Shown piece after piece: positions 9,219-17,906 of a stretch of 64,000 bases of DNA. The stretch covers positions 3,782,001 to 3,846,000 of the forward strand of contig NZ_CP150355.1 of NCBI RefSeq assembly GCF_051521495.1. Direction: 5' to 3'. How positions within the stretch are numbered: position 1 is the stretch's first letter; every line of letters begins with the position of its first letter. The stretch is from Sorangium sp051521495 (GTDB lineage Bacteria > Myxococcota_A > Polyangia > Polyangiales > Polyangiaceae). The translations under genes were made by a program, and so were the position numbers. The notes under the pieces were generated by a model that saw only the letters and a program-made list of their open reading frames with translations, was not told where the DNA came from and did no database searches.

Positions 9219-9314
9219 ATGAATGCGACGAATATCGAAGCCGACGTCTGCGTGGTGGGCGCAGGGTTCGACGTCGAGGTGGCCACCCGCGAAGAGCTGC
9301 GGGTGACGGTGTAA
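9219..9314 (+). pseudogene. Relic of an FAD-dependent amine oxidase-like gene
   Basis: A 31-codon frame starts with IEADVCVVGAGF, the N-terminal Rossmann strand and start of a GxGxxG dinucleotide site. The rest of the FAD-binding fold is absent: the frame jumps to DVEVATREELRVTV and stops. This looks like the two ends of a flavin monooxygenase/amine oxidase gene after an internal deletion. The next 100 bp run into the second IS91-like fragment. Confidence 0.5.
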
Positions 9315-9410
9315 CCCGATGGCACGCCCAGCGACGTGTCGATCGGTCAGCGACCCGGGCCATGGCTCTGCCGCGGCGGTCCTGAGAAGTGCATTTTCTC
9401 GGAGTGCGCC

Positions 9411-9850
9411 CGCCTCGCGGCCAGCGTTCCGCCGCCGCGCTTTCACACCGTCAAGTACGCGGGCGTGCTCGCGTCGGCGAGTCGCCCACGTTGGCGCGCA
9501 AGCGCATCGGACCGCGCCCTGCGAAGCCAGAAGGGTCTACGAAGGCGGACGATGACGCCGCTCCGAAACGCAAGCGTGGCGGCTATCGGGCGGTCGACAG
9601 ACCGCGCCGAGCTCTTGCGCCGCACATGTGCGATCGATGTCCTCGAGTGCCCAACTTGCAAGGGGCGGATGAAGCTCGTCGCCATGGTCACTGAGCCCCG
9701 GAACATCGTCCGCTTGCTCTCCGCGCTCGGCGAGCCGACCGATGTTCCAGCACGCTCTCCCAACCGGGGACCACCGTACTGGAAAAGCACCGTTGTGCGC
9801 AAGGCGCTCGGTGACGCCGTATAGCGTCTCGCGACGCGCCTCCCGGGCCA
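9411..9850 (+). pseudogene. Second copy of the IS91-like transposase 3' end
   Basis: Near-identical to 6271-6713 (offset 3140 bp at the left). Differences seen are a few substitutions, a 3-bp deletion near 9800 and a TGG-to-TAG change near 9823. It carries the same FHTVKYAGVLAS and ECPTCKGRMKLV blocks and the same internal frame break. The match starts at the equivalent of CTCGCGGCCAGCG and ends after CCTCCCGGGC. Confidence 0.88.
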
Positions 9851-10016
9851 GACCAATCCCTGCTGCTGCACATCTTGCCAGAACGTCAGATTGGGCCTGT
9901 GCTTTGCGACTACACGGACTCGAGAGTCTTGCGAGATGACAAAGCCGAGAGCCTCGCGGTGCGCATTACAATAACGGAACATTGACCGATGCCTCGTTCT
10001 GAAGGAGACTCGCCGC

Positions 10017-10574
10017 ATGGGACTGCTGACCTTCACCATCAACGTCACCCTGGACGGCTGCGTCGACCACCAGGAGGGGATCGTCGACGACGAGACGCAC
10101 GCCTTCTTTACCCGCCCCATGGACGAGAGCGGCGCGATGCTGTGGGGCCGCGTCACCTACGAGATGATGGAGAGCTACTGGCCGGCGGTCGCCCGCGGCG
10201 ACGAGGAGGCGCCTCCGGCGATGCGCGAGTGGGCGGTCAAGCTGGAGACCAAGCCGAAGTACGTGGTGTCGTCCACGCGCAAGGACTTCCCGTGGACCAA
10301 CAGCCACCACATCGCCGGCGATCTGCGCATGGGCGTGCAGAAGCTCAAGGACGCGACCCCGGCCGGCGTGCTCCTCGGCAGCGGCAAGCTCGCGACCGAG
10401 CTGGATCGGCTGGATCTCATCGACGAGTACAAGTTCCTCGTCCACCCCAAGCTCGCCGGCCACGGCCCGACCCTGTACCAGAGCGGGCTGCCCGCCACGC
10501 GGCGGCTCGAGCTGGTCTCGGCCAAGCCGCTCCGCTGCGGCGCGGTGGCGATGCACTACCGGCGCGCGCGCTGA
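10017..10574 (+). CDS. Dihydrofolate-reductase-fold (RibD C-terminal-like) protein
   Basis: 185 residues, ATG with a clear GAAGGAG ribosome site. Motifs of the RibD_C/DHFR-like group are visible: TINVTLDGCVD at the start, AMLWGRVTYEMM (about 41-52), YVVSSTRKDFPW, LKDATPAGVLLGSGKLATEL (about 108-127) and FLVHPKLAGHGPTLY. Relatives such as YwjB/YyaP are NADPH-dependent reductase-like proteins, mostly of unknown substrate. It is a single gene with a 170-bp upstream region lacking other genes, and the following minus-strand DNA is IS66 debris. Confidence 0.88.
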   Translation: MGLLTFTINVTLDGCVDHQEGIVDDETHAFFTRPMDESGAMLWGRVTYEMMESYWPAVARGDEEAPPAMREWAVKLETKPKYVVSSTRKDFPWTNSHHIAGDLRMGVQKLKDATPAGVLLGSGKLATELDRLDLIDEYKFLVHPKLAGHGPTLYQSGLPATRRLELVSAKPLRCGAVAMHYRRAR

Positions 10575-10734
10575 CTCAGAGGAGCCCCATCGCGCCCAGC
10601 TCGCGGGCCAGCGCGTCGTCGGGAGCCTTCTCGCCGCGCAGCACCGCGGCGATGTTCGGGGTGATCGCGCCGCGGATGGCGCGGCCGGCGAGCGCGGCGT
10701 ACAGGATCGGCGGGTCGCCGGCGAATGGCGAACC

Positions 10735-10985
10735 AGCCGCGCGGCGCGCGGCGCACCTCGGCGGGCACCACGAAGGCCGGCTCGGGACGGAGAGCGCGCC
10801 GCCGCTCGACGCAGGCAGCTCGAACAGTGCGCGGTGCAAGCGCTTGTACAGTAGGCAGTAGCCGTTGACGTCGAACCAGAGCGCCTTCAGCCGAGTCGCG
10901 CCGCGATTGGCGAAAATGAACAAGGAGCCGCTCTGCGGCTCCTCTCCGAGCCATCGCATGCATCGTTCAATCGCAGATCCGCTGT
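10735..10985 (-). pseudogene. IS66 TnpB (Orf2) remnant
   Basis: On the minus strand, SGSLFIFANRG then RLKALWFDVNGYCLLYKRLHRALFELP is the central part of an IS66 TnpB protein, as in the intact copies below (GYCLLYKRLERGTFRAP). The N-terminal third and the true C-terminus are missing. The frame runs on into unrelated sequence to 10576. It differs from all three complete IS66 lineages in this window, so it is an older insertion. 10986-11434 shows no convincing gene. Confidence 0.7.
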
Positions 10986-11434
10986 TCTCATCCGAGCGGC
11001 CCAACCAGCGGATGCTGCCGGTCGCATTTCACGCGGCGGCAGATCCGCACGTCGTTGGGCCGGCAGAGTGCGGGGACGCAGGCACGATCCCGAAACAGGC
11101 GGCAGCGCATCGAAGGGCCCGGCAACAGGGCGGCGAGCGAAGGAGAATCCCTCGGCGCTGCGCCGCCAGGCCAGGCGCCGACCCCGATCGGTGATGCCGC
11201 GGGCCCTTCACCGCGGGCGATGCGGCGGAAGAGGGCGCCGCGTTGGGCCACACCGGAGCCGCCGTCGGCGGCGAAGCAGGCGGAAACTACGAAAATCGCT
11301 GCTGTTTCCAGCGACCACTCGCTATCGACCGGTTTCTCTGGCGGGACGATTCCGCGGGGGTGAACCGTCGCGATCCGTCGCATCCCCGGGGATTCTGGGA
11401 GGACGTGACGACGGATCGCACCCCCTCGGGAGGC

Positions 11435-11635
11435 ATGGACCCAACCCCGGCCCAACCGCCGAGCCCTGGGCCCGGAGACCTCGCGACGGTCGAGCCATCG
11501 CCTCGAGCCGCCGTCGTTGCGTCGCTCGCCGGCACCCTGAGCCGAGCCGTCGCCCTCGGGGACGCGGAGGCAGCCCGGGTCGTGCACGAGGCGATCGGTC
11601 AGCTGCTCGGGCTGCCGGTGGCACCGGAGGGGTGA
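11435..11635 (+). CDS. Small hypothetical protein (66 aa), paralogue of the 7.0 kb gene
   Basis: ATG at 11435 follows CGGGAGGC. Pro-rich N-terminus, then an Ala-rich helical part (VVASLAGTLSRAVALGDAEAARVVHEAIGQLL). Same length and similar tail as the 7006-7206 product. It is 190 bp from, and convergent with, an integrase N-terminal relic, so the family may belong to an integrase-linked element. No function is recognised. Confidence 0.5.
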   Translation: MDPTPAQPPSPGPGDLATVEPSPRAAVVASLAGTLSRAVALGDAEAARVVHEAIGQLLGLPVAPEG

Positions 11636-11822
11636 GCAAGCTTGGGCCGAACGTCGAGCCCGCCGCTCGCGTCGACTCGCTGCCGGGGCCTTGCCGCTCG
11701 CCAGTGCCCGCAGGCTCTACTGGGATCGCCCGCGCGCGGCGGTTGCGTGCCGAAGCGCCCCGGAGGCATCCGGAAAGTGATGCCGGCAAGCACCAGGCCC
11801 GTGCCGGGAGGCAAGCGCGGCG

Positions 11823-11975
11823 GAAGGCCGTGACCTCTCCCGCGCCCATCTGCCGTGGATGCTTGTCGTGATAGAAGCGGATAAATGCCCGGATCCAGTG
11901 AACATACGCCTCTTGAGTACGCGGAGAGTAATGCAGGTATCGAATGGTGGCGCGTACGGCTTCGATGAGGGTCAT
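11823..11975 (-). pseudogene. N-terminal fragment of an integron/XerC-like tyrosine recombinase
   Basis: From ATG at 11975 (minus) 51 residues read MTLIEAVRATIRYLHYSPRT, then EAYVHWIRAFIRFYHDKHPR and GAGEVTAF. This is the SAM-like DNA-binding domain that opens IntI/XerC-type integrases. The catalytic domain is absent and the frame continues as non-homologous Arg/Pro-rich sequence. 11976-12182 contains no gene I can support. Confidence 0.7.
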
Positions 11976-12182
11976 GGGGATGGTTCCGAGTGTATGGGTC
12001 CGGTTCGTCGGACCCGCATTGGCCCTCATCGGCGCGGGGCGAGTGCGAGTTGCGGCGGTTGGCGGACATTTCGGCCGCACATTAGTCGCCCGAGGCACTC
12101 AGCTGTAGGCACGCATCTTGCGTCGCGACGATGCCGTCGTCGTCCGAAGTCATAAACGGGGATACGTAGCTATGCAGCGGCG

Positions 12183-12350
12183 GCATATGTCCGGAGATGC
12201 GCAGATAGCCTGCGTAAGATCGCGAACTATCCGCGGGAATACGAAGATTTGCTACGGGGTGCCTCGACTCATTCGCGAGAATACGGGTATAGGGCGCCAC
12301 CGTTCGCAGCCTACATGCGAAAATGCGAAGATATGTCGTGCAGCACAGTT
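12183..12350. repeat. Four 42-bp imperfect direct repeats downstream of the CHAT gene
   Basis: Cores at 12196, 12238, 12280 and 12322 (consensus GA-ATRCG-AGATA, with a CG-rich left part) are spaced exactly 42 bp apart. A diverged fifth core (GGGGATACG) lies 35 bp earlier. Read on the minus strand in one open frame, each unit gives a 14-residue period starting YLRI/YTRI/NLRI/YLRI. There are no spacers, so this is not CRISPR. The array begins 60 bp after the stop of the minus-strand CHAT gene. Confidence 0.7.
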
Positions 12351-12409
12351 GACTGCGACGTTGGGCCGCCGCCGGATGCTGCAGGGGAGGCCCGAGGTCA
12401 TGCCCAGAA

Positions 12410-15076
12410 TCAGAGGAGCGTGTGCAAGACGTACACGCCCGCGCAGTACGGGCGCTGTAGCGGGAATCGGTCCGACCACATCCCGGCGGCTTGCACGACC
12501 CGGTCACGGAGCGCCTCGTCGCGGATGGTGGACAGTATGTCGACGAGCCCCGCTCGATCATGGTCGTACATATCTGCGAGCGCCTTGCCGTAGGCGACCG
12601 GGAGTGGCTCGCCGCGCACCAGCCCTTCATACAAGAGTGACGAGAAGACGTACCCCACGACGTCGAGCGTGGCCCATAGCGGCGCGACGACGGAGGCCGT
12701 CCGGTTCAGCATTAGGAGCGACGGGTATCCGATCACGTCGTCCGTCGCGAACACCTTTTGGAAGTTCCGCGTGCTCGTCACACCGGCGTGGCAGAGGTTG
12801 AGGAACGCCAGCCAGTAAGGATAGCGCGACAACATGCGCTGCAGCGCATCCACGCCGAGCACCTCTCCCTTTCCCGGCGTCCCCAGCCGGGCAAAATAAG
12901 GATCCGTGTACCCCGACAGGGGAAAGCCGTCCAACGCGACGTGGATGACATCCGCCTGGGCGAGCCCCGGATCGTCGCCCGATACCTCCTCCTCAGCGAC
13001 GTCGATGACGCGGACCCCCGTAGCGCGCAACCGCTCTCCAGCCATCTCCAGCTCGGCTCGGGGGAAGCTCAGGCCGGCGCGGGAGTACCAGATTCCGAAG
13101 AAGTGCTGGCAAGCAGGAGCAGAAGGCTTCCCCACGTAGAGAATCGGACAGTACCTCACGGTCAACAGGCCGGCCTTCAGGCGCGCCCGCGTCGGTTCGA
13201 AGCCGACCAGCGCCGCGATCAGCGGAACCATGTCGGATCTGGCGTCCGGGAATACCAACACGTCGCCCATGATCTCCTGGCCGGCGCAGTTGAGCGCAGC
13301 GATCGCGGGCACGAGCACGTCGACGGCCGCGCCTAAGCGCGCGATTAGGTCCGCGCGGCTCCCGCTGCCCTGCTGATAGGAGTGTGTGCTCTCGGCGAAT
13401 GCGAGGAATATGTCCAGCGGGAGAACATGCCTGCTGTACCGCTCCCCATGGGCCCACAACAGGTGGACGCGACCCGCGTGTACGAGCAGAAAGAGCAGCT
13501 TGCGGCCCGCGCTCGCCGCGCCGCGCAGCAGCGCGGCGGCGTTGGTGCCACCATACGGATCGCTTGCAACGCTTCGGACGGCCGCGATCGCCTCGATCGC
13601 CTGGCCCAGCTCCGTCCATGGAGCCGAGTAGATCGAACCGATTTCGTCAGAGGGTGATCCGGTTCCGGCGAACGGATCGTCGTACTTCTCGCGGTACCCG
13701 TAGAGGATGGGAGCGCCCAGTGAGGTGACCTCTGCCATCGCCTCCCGGAGCCGCTCACGAAGGATGGCCGGCACCGACTCGTCCGCGTCGACCGCATCGC
13801 ACCAGTCGAGGAGACTCAGCCAGTCGGACAGGATGCCTGCGCGAAGGAACCCGAGCAGCGGGAGGACGTCCTCGAAGGCACCCTCCTCGGGCATCTCCAA
13901 CAGCAACGACTTCAACCGCCCGCAATATTGCTCCCGGATGCCGCGCCGGTAGTGCAGCCTCCGGGCGCCCTCGACCATGACGTTCAAGACGGCGGTAGCC
14001 TTACGAAGCTGCGCGGCCCCCTCGGCGGGCGCATCAGCGCGGAGATGGCACTTCGCTGCGACCAGGTGGACCTCCGCGTGCAGGGCCGCCGGGAGCGATT
14101 CGTCCAGCGCCTTGGCCGCCCGTCCGATGATCCGCACCGACCGTGCGGTCTCGCCGGTCTCGCGCAGGCACACGGCGAGATTGACGAGCGCCTGTATCCG
14201 CGCCGTCGGCTGGAGCGTCTCCGCGCGAGACAGGATCGCGTCGAACCACTCTCGCGCCTCGAGGAACTTCTGCATCCTCATCTTCACGGTGCCCAGGTTG
14301 CCCACGACGCTGTCCGGCAGGGATCTGCCGCGCCACTGGCACAAGTGGACGACCTTCTCGAGTTCGGCTTCGGCGCACGCGAGATCGCCCTCCGCGAGCG
14401 CGACTACGGCCTGCGACTCCAAGACCCGCGTTTGCTCCTGGTGTAGCCTCTTCGCGAGCACGATTTCCTGGGCGTGATGGAGTGCGCGATATCCCGACTG
14501 GAACGCGCCCACCTCGGCGAAGTACACCGCCGCCAGGCAGAGCGTGCGGACCATCGCCCGGTGCCGACCACGCGCGGAGTAGAAGCGCGTGCATTGCCGG
14601 AGCGCGTGGAGGTAGTCGTCGACGGACGGTAGCGTAGGCGCGATGCCACGAACGTGGTGTACGAGCCGCTCCCCGGCGGCGAACGAGCGCGTCTCCAGGA
14701 CTAGATCAATGGCGCTCGCCAGCCGGCCGAGCCAGATCTCGCCTCCGAGGAAGGCACAGGTCAGGCCGGTGGAGACTGCGAGCGCCTGCGCTCGACGACG
14801 GTCGTGTGCCGTGTACGCTTTGACCTGTAAACGGCAGGCATCCGCCACCAGCGTCGGTTCGGCCGCCAGGCGACGACGGAGGTCGTGGTCGTGGACAGCG
14901 AGGCTGCGATCCGAAGCTCCCTCGCGGAGCACTGCGGCCAGCTCGGCCCCATAGGCGTCGGGACCCAATCGAAGCGCGCCCTCCAGGCGCGAAGCGATTC
15001 CGCTCGAGGATCGTCGTCGCACCGGTCCGATGCTACCTGTCGGTAGGGTCGCTGGCAAGCGCACACCGCCCGCCAA
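12410..15076 (-). CDS. TPR-like repeat protein with C-terminal CHAT (caspase-HetF) domain
   Basis: About 888 residues from a TTG (15076) with no strong ribosome site; a GTG at 15064 is an alternative. Residues about 150-420 are helical repeats of TPR type (SGYRALHHAQEIVLAKRL, AREWFDAILSRAETL). The last 250 residues are a CHAT fold: ADVIHVALDGFPLSG (His 712), then YWLAFLNLCHAG with Cys 762 in the catalytic position, and VVAPLWATLDVVGYVFSSLLYEGLVRGEPLPVAYGKAL, the typical end. In most CHAT proteases the motif is H-x-x-x-H-G; here the second His is Asp 716, so peptidase activity is doubtful. CHAT proteins act in bacterial immunity and cell-death systems. The partner here is unknown. Confidence 0.85.
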   Translation of the reverse strand: MAGGVRLPATLPTGSIGPVRRRSSSGIASRLEGALRLGPDAYGAELAAVLREGASDRSLAVHDHDLRRRLAAEPTLVADACRLQVKAYTAHDRRRAQALAVSTGLTCAFLGGEIWLGRLASAIDLVLETRSFAAGERLVHHVRGIAPTLPSVDDYLHALRQCTRFYSARGRHRAMVRTLCLAAVYFAEVGAFQSGYRALHHAQEIVLAKRLHQEQTRVLESQAVVALAEGDLACAEAELEKVVHLCQWRGRSLPDSVVGNLGTVKMRMQKFLEAREWFDAILSRAETLQPTARIQALVNLAVCLRETGETARSVRIIGRAAKALDESLPAALHAEVHLVAAKCHLRADAPAEGAAQLRKATAVLNVMVEGARRLHYRRGIREQYCGRLKSLLLEMPEEGAFEDVLPLLGFLRAGILSDWLSLLDWCDAVDADESVPAILRERLREAMAEVTSLGAPILYGYREKYDDPFAGTGSPSDEIGSIYSAPWTELGQAIEAIAAVRSVASDPYGGTNAAALLRGAASAGRKLLFLLVHAGRVHLLWAHGERYSRHVLPLDIFLAFAESTHSYQQGSGSRADLIARLGAAVDVLVPAIAALNCAGQEIMGDVLVFPDARSDMVPLIAALVGFEPTRARLKAGLLTVRYCPILYVGKPSAPACQHFFGIWYSRAGLSFPRAELEMAGERLRATGVRVIDVAEEEVSGDDPGLAQADVIHVALDGFPLSGYTDPYFARLGTPGKGEVLGVDALQRMLSRYPYWLAFLNLCHAGVTSTRNFQKVFATDDVIGYPSLLMLNRTASVVAPLWATLDVVGYVFSSLLYEGLVRGEPLPVAYGKALADMYDHDRAGLVDILSTIRDEALRDRVVQAAGMWSDRFPLQRPYCAGVYVLHTLL

Positions 15077-15198
15077 CCTGGCTGGTGTCAGACACCGACC
15101 TCATTGACCACGAACCGATCGGCAGAACGGATCACGACTGGAGCGGTCAAGAATCCCCGCTGGGACCCCGTACCTGCCCTTCTACTGCGCGGCGCGCA

Positions 15199-15257
15199 GC
15201 TCACGTCAAGGGCTCGAATCCGTTAGGATTTTCGCGGAGCGGACCCTTGACGTGAGC
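15199..15257. repeat. 14-bp perfect inverted repeat in the CHAT / PD-(D/E)XK divergent region
   Basis: GCTCACGTCAAGGG (15199-15212) is the exact reverse complement of 15244-15257. The 31-bp loop holds a second small hairpin (AATCC-GTTA-GGATT). It lies between two divergently transcribed genes. It could be an operator, an RNA structure or a recombination site; nothing in the sequence decides. The rest of 15077-15465 shows no gene. Confidence 0.75.
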
Positions 15258-15465
15258 GAGCACCGCGCCCCCCTCCTCGCGGGGTCCGAGCGGGGCTCGC
15301 CCGCGATCCGCTTGGCCGGTCCGGGCGCGATCCGATGGGGCGGTCCGTGACACTCCCAGGGGACTGCCGAGGCGCGTGTACTTCAGCGCGCACCGGCGCT
15401 CGCTGCGCCAACTCGGTCGCGTGTGGCTTCGGCATGGTAGTCTGTGTAGCGGAGGACCTAGCCAC

Positions 15466-17721
15466 ATGCCCAGCTTGCGCAGTCGGAGAGATCGAAAACG
15501 GCGCCGGGAGGCCGAGTACGGGACACCGCAAAACACGGCGCCGCAAGGGGCGGAACACGACGCGAGTCCGCTTACTGATCCCAGTGCAGCGTCCGCCGCT
15601 CTCCGGGCCGCGGTCGACGAAGTGATCGCACAGCTTGAGGCGCTCCTGCGAAAGTACGATCCTCTCGATCTAATTGCTCCGATTGCAACGTGGCAGGTGA
15701 CCGGCGTCGGCGATCGGCAGCCGGACGAGGAAACCTCCCGCAGTGAGCCCCTGTTCCACCAGTCGGACGTAGAGTACGCCCTCAGCTTAGCGCTTGCGTC
15801 GCCTTACCCAGAGGCAGCAGAGCCGGCCACTCCAGATGCGAAGAGCAGATTTGCCGAGCTGTTGACCGAGTTGCGCGAAAAGGCGTCGTTACATAACATG
15901 TTCAGTGCAATGTCTGTGCAGTCAGGAGAAGCAAGCGCGCTGCAGTTCATTATGCGATCCTGGAGCCTGTTTGTCCGCGGGAGCAGTTACTGGCCGTTTG
16001 AGCGTCGGATCTGCGAAGGCGTTTTCTCTGGCGTGGATAGCTTCTTACGAGAGAAGGCCGGATTTAGCTCGATTGATTTCTTGAATTTCTGCGATCGTGT
16101 GCAACGTGACATCGAGGAGCGATTTTCTAGCACCGTTGAAACGGCTCATCAGCTGCTGCTCAAAATGGCTCAGACGCTCTCCAGCCTAGCACCGGCGCCA
16201 GCGTACCAAACCCTCTCCAACGACAAAGAACTTGACAGTCTTGAGTCTCAGGTGCGCGCCATGCATGCCGCCGACGTTGACACGTACATTGAGAAGCGCG
16301 CGCTAGTGGAGAGGAAAGAAATATTCGAGGTGACACTCGACGGCGAAATTCACAAGCGGATTGTCGAGCAATTTGCGCTCAAATTTGGCGACAATAGAGA
16401 TTTTCTGGAGAAGGTTCCGAAGTCGCGTGGCTGGCCGCTCGGTCCAACGTTGGTGCGCGAAAGGCCGTTGGTCCGCGTTGGAGAGAGAGTCTATGCCATG
16501 GCGTTTTTGACCCTCACTCAGTCGGCGCGATCTATTATCGAGTCGCTCATCCAACGTCTGGACCCCAACTACTTCGAAAACAGGTACCTGCGCCATCGCG
16601 ACAGATTCTTAGAGAAAGAGACTGTGCAAGTCATGCGCGCCTGGTTTGGTGAATCCAATGTTTACGAGAGCGTTTACTACGATGCTTTGGAAGACGGAGT
16701 TGTTAAGCGTTGCGAGTTGGACTGCTTGGTTAGATTTGGCGACGTCTTGTTGTTGGTAGAAGCAAAGGCGGGCGCCCTCGCTCCGCCTGCTCGAAGGGGA
16801 GAGATCGGAAGGTTGAAGTCAGATCTTAAGAAGTTGGTTGTGAACGCGCACCGTCAGGCCGCGCGTGCCCTTTCACATGTTCACGCTGCTCAAGGCGCAG
16901 TTTTTAGTGACAAGGAAGGAAACCGACTGACCGAAGTCGTGTGGTCAAAGATGAGTCGTGCATTCTCTGTGAATGTGACACTCGACGACTTATCGCCTGT
17001 TGCGCCGAACCTGAGCAGAATGAGTGCCGTCGACGGTTGGGGGGATGCGTCAGTGCTGCGATGGACGGTGTCACTTGCTGATCTTCTCGTTATTCAAGAC
17101 ATGCTGCCCTCGCCGGTTTCGTTTCTTCATTACCTGCATCGAAGAGACGTGGTGCGGCACGGTCCAGAATTGAATTCTTCGGACGAGCTCGACTGTTTGA
17201 TGTTCTATCTGAACCAAGGTTTATGGATCAACGAGGGCGAATTTGGGCCCGGTAAGGTACATACAGTTATGCTCGACGGTTCCTTTACGAACGAGCTGGA
17301 CGAATACTACGTTCGCACGCGGTGTGGCTTGCCCGTGGCGAAACCTGGGCTGAAAGTTCCAGATAAATTGAGGGAACTTGTCGCCTCAGTTGATCGAAGT
17401 CCACGCGCCGCGGGCCCGTCGCTGGTCTTTACCTTGCTCGACTGCGATGAGGAAGGTCGACGGAAGGCGTCCGAGCTCATTCAGGAAATCGAGGACCGCT
17501 ACGAGCAGGATGGGAAGGGGCACAGTTGTACGATCGGCCCCATCGACGGAGCAATGGTGCTGCTGGCATGCGGAAGCGGAATGGTCTCTCAAGACAAGGT
17601 TCGTGCTTGGGCTCGGCGATGGCTCTCCAGGTCGGGTATCAAGGTTGCCTACGTCCTGTCTTGGGTCTATCCCCTAGCTCAGTCAAAGCCACGTAGCTGG
17701 AAATTTGCGCGCAATAAATGA
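15466..17721 (+). CDS. Large protein with a PD-(D/E)XK nuclease-like domain
   Basis: 751 residues from ATG 15466, chosen because GGAGGA lies 9 bp upstream; an earlier ATG at 15376 lacks one. Composition is clearly less GC-rich than its surroundings, a sign of recent acquisition. Residues 415-436 read ELDCLVRFGDVLLLVEAKAG, with Asp 419, Glu 432 and Lys 434 in the D...ExK arrangement of restriction-type nucleases. The preceding LIQRLDPNYFENRYLRHRDRFLEKE is a long helical region. N- and C-terminal parts are unrecognised. Such orphan nucleases are common in defence islands; a target or trigger cannot be read. Divergent from the CHAT gene with a 390-bp gap. Confidence 0.75.
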   Translation: MPSLRSRRDRKRRREAEYGTPQNTAPQGAEHDASPLTDPSAASAALRAAVDEVIAQLEALLRKYDPLDLIAPIATWQVTGVGDRQPDEETSRSEPLFHQSDVEYALSLALASPYPEAAEPATPDAKSRFAELLTELREKASLHNMFSAMSVQSGEASALQFIMRSWSLFVRGSSYWPFERRICEGVFSGVDSFLREKAGFSSIDFLNFCDRVQRDIEERFSSTVETAHQLLLKMAQTLSSLAPAPAYQTLSNDKELDSLESQVRAMHAADVDTYIEKRALVERKEIFEVTLDGEIHKRIVEQFALKFGDNRDFLEKVPKSRGWPLGPTLVRERPLVRVGERVYAMAFLTLTQSARSIIESLIQRLDPNYFENRYLRHRDRFLEKETVQVMRAWFGESNVYESVYYDALEDGVVKRCELDCLVRFGDVLLLVEAKAGALAPPARRGEIGRLKSDLKKLVVNAHRQAARALSHVHAAQGAVFSDKEGNRLTEVVWSKMSRAFSVNVTLDDLSPVAPNLSRMSAVDGWGDASVLRWTVSLADLLVIQDMLPSPVSFLHYLHRRDVVRHGPELNSSDELDCLMFYLNQGLWINEGEFGPGKVHTVMLDGSFTNELDEYYVRTRCGLPVAKPGLKVPDKLRELVASVDRSPRAAGPSLVFTLLDCDEEGRRKASELIQEIEDRYEQDGKGHSCTIGPIDGAMVLLACGSGMVSQDKVRAWARRWLSRSGIKVAYVLSWVYPLAQSKPRSWKFARNK

Positions 17722-17906
17722 CTCGAAGCGACCCCGGGGAACTTTCGACGCGTAGGTGTTGCCGGAACGTTTTCAGACCGAGTTGGCAAGGTTGTACGTC
17801 GACCCTCGCCGGCCAGGCGGAGTCGGAAGTCGTTGGGCACCGCGCACCGACCTCGCGTCAGCTGAGCGGCTTTCCCGCTGGTAGTCGTCGACAAAAGCGC
17901 GCCTTC

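Noticed and set aside
9938..9972. Sigma-70 promoter for the DHFR-like gene (TTGCGA ... TACAAT)
   Set aside because: Spacing of about 22 bp is outside the usual range.
10988..11587. 199-codon minus-strand frame
   Set aside because: No motif, no ribosome site, Arg/Gly-rich composition typical of GC-rich shadows.
12183..12350. CRISPR-like array
   Set aside because: Units are contiguous and imperfect with no unique spacers, and no cas gene is nearby.
15199..15260. tRNA or tRNA-like att site (TCGAATCC present)
   Set aside because: No cloverleaf can be drawn; only the T-arm-like string occurs.
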